A DNA stretch of 13,686 bases, taken from Acanthamoeba lenticulata. Lineage: Eukaryota > Discosea > Longamoebia > Acanthamoebidae. The DNA lies in assembly GCA_002179805.1 (NCBI GenBank), contig NAVB01005535.1, positions 1 through 13,686 on the forward strand, written 5' to 3'. The position numbers and the translations under genes are program-made. The notes beneath the pieces were generated by a model. The model ran no database searches, was not told the origin of the DNA, and saw only the letters and a program-made list of their open reading frames with translations. Of the stretch, positions 8,099-13,686 are shown piece after piece. Within the stretch, counting starts at the first letter, position 1. Each line of letters starts with the position of its first letter.

Positions 8099-11000
8099 GC
8101 GTGAATTGACTCGTTTCGTGGCCAATCTCCTTGGCGAGGCGGGACACGAACGCTTCGGCGTCCTCCTTCGTCGCCCGACCGCCCTGGGCCAGCTGCCACG
8201 ACACCAACCTGGCCTTGACCTCCCCTGGGGAGGCCACCACCAATCCACAAAAACAGCAACAACTCGGGTGAGGTGAAAAGACTGAGTGAGGTTGTTGGCC
8301 TACGACGACATACCAACGAGGGGCCCGGCCCTGACCTGGAGGAGCTGCATGATCTCTTTGCCCTGCAAACGACGACAAAGAAGAAGAGGAAGAAGGCGAG
8401 TTAGGTGGAGATCTGGAGGGCCATAAGTTAATGGCTATAGATATCGCACCGACAGCAGAGGTGAGACATCGCTTAGCGTCACGAGGCCCGCTTCGTGGAA
8501 GGCCCGCACGAACTCGTTGCCTGCCCCATGACCACGACGAGGAAGAACACGCGTGAGTTCCCACTTACCCCACCACAGGTGCTCAAGCCCCTCTGGCGAA
8601 GAGGGGCCATACCATCGGACAGGCGGCCACCAGGCTGATCGAGCAGGTGGGCGCGGGCCACAAAGGCCAAACGCACGGCCCACTCCCACATGTGATCTCC
8701 CGTCGTTCTGCTCAGAAAAGAAGTCCGTAGGAGGGGAGCGCGTCAGCCAGCGATGAGCCCCTCAACAAGCCGTCGACGGCGACGTACCGATCAACGCTGC
8801 GCATCCAGTTGCCCAGGTCCACGCGCTTGGCGTGGAGGAGCGAGAGCAGCGCGTCGGTGCCCTGAGCCGAGGACGACTCCAGATCGGCCTCCACGTCCTT
8901 GATGAGGGGCAGGAGGTTCACCATGGCCCGCACCAGATTCGTCACGCATCGCACATGGTCGTTTGACAACTGCATGTTTTGTGTATGTGTGTGTGTGTGT
9001 GTGAATCCTCGTGCGCCACACGACGGCACATCGACACTCCACTCAACCAAGGACCGCGGCGCGCACCGCGAGGGAGTGCTTCAGGAGAAGCTCGGCGACA
9101 TCCCGGGCTTGCGACAGCTCGGCGCGGGCCAACTCCTGGCGGTTGGCCTGATCGGCGTCGATCGCCTGCGTGTCGTCGTCCCCGACTTGGTGGGCCTTGG
9201 TGGATTCGATGGTGGCTTGAAGCTGCGCCGCCACGAGAGGACGACAAAGGTGAGATGTCCGCGGGGAGTGAGCCCAAGGAGCATGGGGCGCACCACGTCG
9301 CGGTGGACCAGCGCGGGAAGCAGGAAGGCCGTCAGCAGCGCCAGGCTGCTGCCCTGGGGCAGGCTCAACAGGCCGAGCGCGGTGCGGCCGACGAGCGCGG
9401 GCGCATCGGGCGGGGCCTGCTCAAAGAGCGCGCGCGTGCAGCGCAGGGCCTGTTGTGTGAGGCCGTCCGGCCAGGATCTGGCGGCAACCCGCACGCCCAG
9501 CGCGTCCTGAAGGACGACTCGGCCCGCCGCCCGTTGCACGCTGTCGCCGCCCGTCTCGCCGTTGTTGTTGTTGTTGGTGGTGGTGTCGACGTCGACGTCG
9601 GCCGGCGTGAAGGGTGGAAGGGGGAAGATGGCGTCCTGCAGCCCGAGTGACGCGATTTGTTCGAAGGCGACTATCGCTTTGGACGGGTCGAGGCTCAGGA
9701 TCTTGTTGAGCTCGCTCCCGATCCGCGCTCGAGAGACCTTCTCCAGCAGCGCCTCCTGCACCATTTGCCATGGGCTTCAGTTTTCGTTCTGTTGCAGTGC
9801 GCGCCCACGTCCTCCTCAGCGCACCTTGACTTCAGGTCTTTGCATGGCCGCATGGAGCTCAGGATCGAACCGAAACGAGAGCGCAGCCTTGAATCGCACG
9901 CCCCGAAGTGCTCTGCACTCGGCCCCAAGATAATCATGAAATTGGCCTTAAAATATACAAATAAATTACAATATATAAAACCATTAAATAAAGAAATGAA
10001 GAAAACGGCACCGTAAGGGATCCTCAAGCAGGGTGGTGAGTGGTTCGTCTGGCGTGCGCAGGAGGCCGGCTTCAAGGTCCTCAATACCCTGTGCGTGCGC
10101 GCGAAGCCATGGGTGGTGGCGTTAGTCGGGGTGGGACGCGCCGAGCGCGGGCTGTCGTACGAGTCCCGTGTAGTCCTCGATCCGCTGCTCCTTGATGTTG
10201 TAATAGAGCGCGTTGACCGTGAAGTCGCGCCGGCGGGTGTCCTGCTCCGGGCTGCCCAGTCCCTGCATTAAGCGCCCAACAACAACAATTATGAGAACAA
10301 CATCACATCGTGCCCCTCGTTTCTAGAAACGTTGCAGGTGTTTGTGACGCGCGCTGGGTGTGGAAGAAGATGATGGTGCACCACAAAGGTCGGGATACGG
10401 CTGTTGGGCCGATAGGCCTCCGTGCGCAGATTGACAAAGTCCACGTCGTAGCCATAGATGCGCGTTGTCGCCGTTTCCAGGTGCTTCGACTTGTGGGGGT
10501 TGTATCGCACGATCCCTGCTCCACCGTCCACGGACCTGGCCAGCATGAGAACAGGCCCGGACATTGCCAGCTGTGGAGGAGAAGGAAAAAAAGAAAGAAA
10601 AAGAAAAAAAAAGGAGAGATAGAGGGACGCTTTCGAGACCGATGTTGGAGGCGGGCAGCTGGTGGTGGTCGTTGTATCGCTTGACGTAGTTACCAAACAT
10701 CTGGCCCATCATGTTGTTGAGGGCGATGTCGATGTCCGGTGTTGTCTCGATCTGCACGCCTCGTGCTGCCCGGAGCTGTGGATATCGTGCGCACCGCGAC
10801 CCATCCGGACACACAAGCAGACGATCAGCGGCGCGGCCAGACGGGGGCGCACGCGAGATCAGCGTGTGAACCACAGCACGAGCACGCACCTTGTCGCGCA
10901 CCCAACCGCCGGCGACGCGCAGCTCCGAGTTGAGGTAGTGGAACTTGACGACATCGAGCAGGTAGTCAAAGATTTTCTTCTCGTCTTCGGTCAGGGTGAT

Positions 11001-11423
11001 GCTCGACCCAGGCAGCTGTGAGAGACGAGGACGTGTGGTGACAGCAGCAAAAGGGGGTTCAGCGCTCATTTCGTACAGCCAATGCTCTAAAGGAGAAACA
11101 GCGATGATAAGGCAGCGGGTGCAGTACCGTCCGTAGCGTGGAAGGCAGTTTGTTGGTGTTGGTGCTGGTGCGCTTCGGGCGAGGTTGAGTGGCTGCCGCG
11201 ACACGAATCAGCAAATAAAAAAGATTAATGTGGAGTGGGCAGGCATACCGGTGGAAAAGGAGAAGCGAGATGCTGGGGGGAGAGGAATAGAGACGGAAGT
11301 AGATTGTAATCTGGCACAGCAAGATACTGCAACCAAATTTCGTGCTTGCGTTGGCCAGAAGCTGGCAAAGCGAACTGGTTTGGCCACAGGGGTGAGTATC
11401 CGTTGGCCTCTCTGCCGTAACAT
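8094..11423 (-). CDS. TRNT1: CCA-adding enzyme (tRNA nucleotidyltransferase), probably mitochondrial/dual targeted
   Basis: Adds or repairs the 3' CCA of tRNAs using CTP and ATP. Fifteen exons: 11423-11249, 11192-11128, 11015-10890, 10775-10640, 10515-10385, 10262-10161, 10088-10012, 9912-9825, 9755-9294, 9222-9067, 8969-8788, 8707-8613, 8520-8450, 8362-8314 and 8224-8094. They total 682 codons with TAA. Class II motifs occur in order: RVAGGWVRD (about 113-121), the metal-binding DID of TPDIDIAL (D136, D138), KSKHLETAT, RRDFTVNALYYN (about 222-233), EDPLR (267-271) and KVSRARIGSEL (306-316). The C-terminus retains RAGPLVG and VSWQLAQ, as in eukaryotic homologues. Residues 1 to about 75 are Arg/Ser/Thr-rich and acid-poor, like a mitochondrial presequence. 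At 681 residues it is much longer than human TRNT1 (434), partly through an Asn/Thr-rich insert near 330-345. The exon 4/5 junction has an alternative, and the 8612-8521 intron could instead be two small ones. Confidence 0.95.
8983..9003. repeat. (GT)n microsatellite
   Basis: An alternating GT tract (core 8986-9003) lies in the 9066-8970 intron of the CCA-adding enzyme gene. On the transcribed minus strand it is a CA tract just upstream of the acceptor. It explains the Thr-His run seen if the intron is translated. Confidence 0.9.
9913..10011 (-). other. Strongly AT-rich intron
   Basis: This 99-nt intron of the CCA-adding enzyme gene is far richer in A and T than its neighbours, notably at 9935-10005, in a GC-rich locus. 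It is bounded by GTGCC and GTGCAG, and the exon join DPL-R-ALRGVRF matches the family. I see no coding or RNA-gene content. Confidence 0.7.
10575..10625 (-). promoter_or_regulatory. Long polypyrimidine tract with adjacent CACAG acceptor
   Basis: On the minus strand this is a run of about 50 nt of T and C ending in CTCCACAG at 10571. It is a textbook 3' splice-site context in the CCA-adding enzyme gene. The acceptor that best fits the protein family is 55 nt further downstream (10515), so this tract marks either an alternative acceptor or the main one. Confidence 0.6.
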
Positions 11424-11487
11424 CGTGCAAAGAACGGAAGGAGGAAAGCTCCCGCGGTAACAAAAATACAGCGTACGGCAGCGTGAC

Positions 11488-11493
11488 AAAAAA
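11488..11493 (-). terminator. RNA polymerase III T6 terminator
   Basis: Six T residues on the minus strand begin 8 nt after the 3' end of tRNA-Met. This is the expected position and form of a Pol III terminator. Confidence 0.85.
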
Positions 11494-11500
11494 GAGAGGT

Positions 11501-11572
11501 GCCTCACGTGAGGATCGAACTCACGACCTTCAGATTATGAGACTGACGCTCTACCGACTGAGCTAGCGAGGC
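11501..11572 (-). tRNA. tRNA-Met: tRNA-Met(CAU), elongator type
   Basis: A 72-nt cloverleaf without intron or encoded CCA. The acceptor stem GCCTCGC pairs with GTGAGGC. The A box reads TAGCTCAGTCGG and the B box GTTCGATCC. The anticodon loop CTCATAA gives CAU. The anticodon arm and the following TCTGAAGGTC match eukaryotic elongator tRNA-Met closely, including the U-U pair at 31-39. It is not initiator-like, because the anticodon stem lacks the three G-C pairs. It lies on the same strand as, and just upstream of, the CCA-adding enzyme gene. Confidence 0.97.
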
Positions 11573-11669
11573 GGGCTTGATTATTTGCCTTTGGCATAAT
11601 GTTCGGTTTCATAAATGTACGAGGCACGTTTTTCTTTTTTCGCTTCTCGGGTGCTGATTCGTCTGAAAG

Positions 11670-12062
11670 ATGAATGCACGCCGGACCGATGTGCTGCGTC
11701 TGTACAAACGCGCCATGAGGTTGGCAGGACCCTATGTGGACTCTCCGGGTGTGCGAGAATTCATGCGTACCGAGATGGTGCGCGAGTTGTCTTCGCGAGG
11801 CGTGTCGCGAGAGAAGATACTCGAAATCGAGGCAGTGGCACAGAAGAGGGAGAATCTAATAGAGGCCTGCAAGGACAACGTGCGAACGCTCTTTAGGGAA
11901 CGAAAGGACGAGAAAAAGCCCAGCGAGATTGAGTACCTGCTGCGCCAGGGAGAGGTTGAATTGGCTGCCGTGGAGGACAAAATCATCCGACAAAGACGCA
12001 AGTTCGGTATGGTCAAGGAAGGTGGTGATATTCGTTACGTCGTCACACCAAGTGACGAATAA
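11670..12062 (+). CDS. LYR-motif (Complex1_LYR-like) protein
   Basis: A single-exon gene of 130 residues, ATG 11670 to TAA 12060-12062. The start MNARRTDVLRLYKRAMRLA has the LYR signature in the form LYK, with a conserved downstream basic/hydrophobic helix. The segment FMRTEMVRELSSRG (about 31-44) continues the expected helical hairpin. LYR proteins are small mitochondrial factors that bind acyl carrier protein and help assemble respiratory complexes or Fe-S clusters. The C-terminal half is charged (Lys/Glu/Arg-rich, ending in GGDIRYVVTPSDE) and makes it slightly longer than most members. I cannot say which LYRM subfamily it belongs to. Another in-frame ATG two codons downstream of the start would change little. 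It is divergent from the CCA-adding enzyme gene across the tRNA. Confidence 0.8.
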   Translation: MNARRTDVLRLYKRAMRLAGPYVDSPGVREFMRTEMVRELSSRGVSREKILEIEAVAQKRENLIEACKDNVRTLFRERKDEKKPSEIEYLLRQGEVELAAVEDKIIRQRRKFGMVKEGGDIRYVVTPSDE

Positions 12063-12063
12063 A
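12058..12063 (+). promoter_or_regulatory. AATAAA hexamer overlapping the stop codon
   Basis: The LYR-protein CDS ends GAATAAAAG, so its TAA stop lies within AATAAA. This is the same arrangement as at the end of the CCA-adding enzyme gene. Confidence 0.45.
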
Positions 12064-12560
12064 AGCCTCTCTGGCCACTGCTTGTATGCCTCTACGGGCT
12101 TCTCGGTGGCAGAACGTACACGTTCCAAGCCGCCTTTCCCTCTCACTTGGGCCGAACCCGCGAAGAGAAAGAGCGAACGGACTTTGAAGAGTGAACAAAC
12201 ACCGGAAACGCAACGCACACTTTGCCGCGCGGAAGAGCGAGGCCACTGGCTCCACTTCTTCCTCAGCTTTTCTCACCCCCACAAGTGTGTATTAGCCCAG
12301 GAGCCAACGGCGACCCAGTCCGGCCCGGGGTTGCCGAAAGGCCGAAGTTGCTTCCTCCTACCGGCGACCCCCGCAGGCAAAGCGCGCTGTGTGGCGTACG
12401 GTGTGTCACATGACGGAAATACCGGGCGCCGGCTCGTGCTGATTGGTTGGGAAAAGGAATATCAAGGCCAAAACTCCTCTCTTTGCTTCTTTGTCTCCTC
12501 TGGCGCGTGTCTACCTCTGCCCTCAGTCGGTCCCCTCACCAAACCTCACCACCTCCATCC
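12063..12560 (+). promoter_or_regulatory. Upstream region and leader of SAM synthetase
   Basis: This 498-bp stretch carries no gene I can support. It contains an inverted CCAAT (ATTGG at 12442-12446), an E-box-like TCACATGA (12406-12413) and a pyrimidine-rich leader (about 12474-12560) running to the ATG in context CATCCATGG. A long plus-strand frame stays open across the region but shows no domain. It probably includes the 3' end of the LYR gene and the promoter of a highly expressed gene. Confidence 0.45.
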
Positions 12561-13686
12561 ATGGCTGCCAAGACTTTCCTCTTCACCTCCGAGTGCGTGT
12601 CGGAGGGTCACCCTGGTAAGGACGAGCCGCCTTCTCAGATCATTAGGACTCAATCTCTTCCATCCTCCGGACACAAATTGCCTTATCCTAAATGATTGTC
12701 TCAACAATTAACGTCTGTGCGTTTCCGGTGATGTAATTATTTCTTTTTATATTATTACAGACAAGCTCTGCGATCAGGTTTCGGATGCCATCCTGGATGC
12801 CTGCCTTGCCAATGATCCCTACAGCAAGGTCGCTTGCGAGACCGCCAGCAAGACCGGAATGGTGATGGTGTTCGGTGAGATTACCACCAAGTCGGTCTTC
12901 GACTACCAGAAGATCATCCGCGACACCGTGAAGAGGATTGGCTTCACGGATTCCTCGATTGGTACGTTAAAGCTGAAATTTAGTGGCAGTTGAAAAATTT
13001 CTAAAATTAATCTTGCGTTAACGATGTACTAGGCTTCGACTACAAGACCTGCAACATCCTCGTCGCCATTGAGCAGCAGAGCCCCGACATTGCTCAGGGT
13101 GTGCACGTTGGCCGTTCCGATGACGACCTCGGCGCTGGTGATCAGGGCCACATGTTCGGCTATGCCACCAACGAGACCCCCGAGTTCATGCCGATGACCC
13201 ACGTCCTCGCCACCCGCCTGTGCCAGAGGATGACTGAGGTCAGGAACAAGTCCATCCTCCCGTGGATGCGCCCCGACGCCAAGACCCAGGTCACCGTCGA
13301 GTACAGGAACGAGAACGGCACTCTCATCCCCCTCCGCGTTCACACCGTGGTCATCTCCGTCCAGCACTCGGAGGATGTGACCAACGAGGAGATCCGCAAG
13401 GGCCTCATGGAGGAGGTTATCAAGCCCAGCATCCCGGCTCACCTCCTCGATGCCGAGACCATCTACCACCTTAACCCCTCTGGCCGCTTCGTCATCGGTG
13501 GTCCCCAGGGTGATGCCGGTCTCACTGGCCGCAAGATCATCATTGATACCTACGGTGGTTGGGGCGCCCACGGTGGTGGTGCCTTCTCCGGCAAGGACCC
13601 CTCGAAGGTCGATCGCTCGGCTGCCTACGCTGCCAGGTGGATCGCCAAGTCCGTCGTTGCCGCCGGCCTGGCCAACCGCGCCCTCG
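12561..13686 (+). CDS. MAT: S-adenosylmethionine synthetase (3' end outside window)
   Basis: Makes S-adenosylmethionine from methionine and ATP in the cytosol. Exons: 12561-12615, 12761-12961 and 13033 to the window edge, about 303 of roughly 390 residues. The N-terminus [21 protein letters not shown] carries the conserved catalytic His. [14 protein letters not shown] is the methionine/ATP-site loop, [18 protein letters not shown] the polyphosphate-binding region, and [19 protein letters not shown] the metal/ATP segment. Both introns interrupt Gly codons in phase 1. Codon use in exon 3 is strongly biased to C- and G-ending codons, as expected of a highly expressed gene. The start is fixed by similarity and by its Kozak-like context. 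The missing C-terminus simply lies beyond the window; there is no sign of a break. Confidence 0.98.

Larger units (their letters stand above)
11424..11669. promoter_or_regulatory. Divergent promoter region containing a tRNA gene
   Basis: The 246 bp between the ATG of the CCA-adding enzyme (11423, minus) and the ATG of the LYR protein (11670, plus) contain a tRNA-Met gene. Only 77 bp lie between the tRNA 3' end and the enzyme start, and 97 bp between the tRNA 5' end and the LYR start. The Pol III and Pol II signals must be close together. No TATA box is obvious. Confidence 0.5.

Noticed and set aside
7720..8316. Minus-strand His-rich open frame
   Set aside because: It is the complement of the RGG-coding repeat; GGT/GGC read in reverse gives His/Arg/Gly runs.
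8569..8630. A 38-nt intron (8630-8593) plus a 24-nt micro-exon (8592-8569) in the CCA-adding enzyme gene
   Set aside because: The phases allow it and it gives a natural-looking EGLEHLWWG segment. A single 92-nt intron (8612-8521) explains the same region with one splice of normal size.
11929..12711. Plus-strand open frame of 260 codons spanning the LYR gene end and the SAM synthetase start
   Set aside because: It overlaps two well-supported genes in a different frame, starts inside one and crosses the other's first exon and intron. It shows no recognisable domain.
13029..13571. Minus-strand open frame antisense to SAM synthetase exon 3
   Set aside because: It is explained by the strong C/G third-position bias of the sense strand; the sense product is a highly conserved enzyme.

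Overview
This window reads as nuclear DNA of a GC-rich, gene-dense, intron-rich microbial eukaryote. An Acanthamoeba-like amoebozoan is my best guess. That rests on style only: short spliceosomal introns of about 55-145 nt, many introns per gene, compact intergenic gaps, GC-rich coding DNA and nuclear genes for mitochondrial proteins. No taxonomic search was possible. I see no bacterial operon, phage, transposon or CRISPR array. Every multi-exon model below was built by hand from splice sites whose phases agree and whose joined product matches a protein family.

Layout. (1) 1-1512, minus: a MORN-repeat protein with a mitochondrial-presequence-like N-terminus; its 3' end lies outside the window. 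(2) 1598-3051, plus: a CCCH zinc finger fused to an S-adenosylmethionine-dependent methyltransferase, divergent from gene 1 across only 85 bp. (3) 3242-5643, minus: a 650-residue SAM-PB1-PAS-PAS-PAS protein. Two of its PAS domains carry the haem-ligand and distal residues of bacterial FixL. (4) 6005-6214, plus: mitochondrial ATP synthase epsilon subunit, single exon. (5) 6535-8009, plus: a Nop6-like RRM protein with a long C-terminal RGG (GAR) tail. (6) 8094-11423, minus: CCA-adding tRNA nucleotidyltransferase, 15 exons, predicted 681 residues with a mitochondrial presequence. (7) 11501-11572, minus: elongator tRNA-Met(CAU) with a T6 Pol III terminator. (8) 11670-12062, plus: an LYR-motif protein. 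(9) 12561 to the window edge, plus: S-adenosylmethionine synthetase, 3'-truncated.

How they relate. The genes are not an operon, but themes recur. The tRNA gene sits 77 bp upstream of the gene for the enzyme that adds CCA to tRNAs. Several products (genes 1, 4, 6, 8) are predicted or known mitochondrial proteins. Gene 9 makes the methyl donor that gene 2 would use. I read these as neighbourhood coincidences unless conserved elsewhere.

The most interesting item is gene 3, a candidate eukaryotic haem/oxygen sensor in which FixL-like PAS domains are joined to SAM and PB1 assembly domains instead of a histidine kinase. Splice donors here favour GT(A/G)CG over the textbook GT(A/G)AG, and one intron looks like a GC-AG intron flanked by an 8-nt direct repeat.
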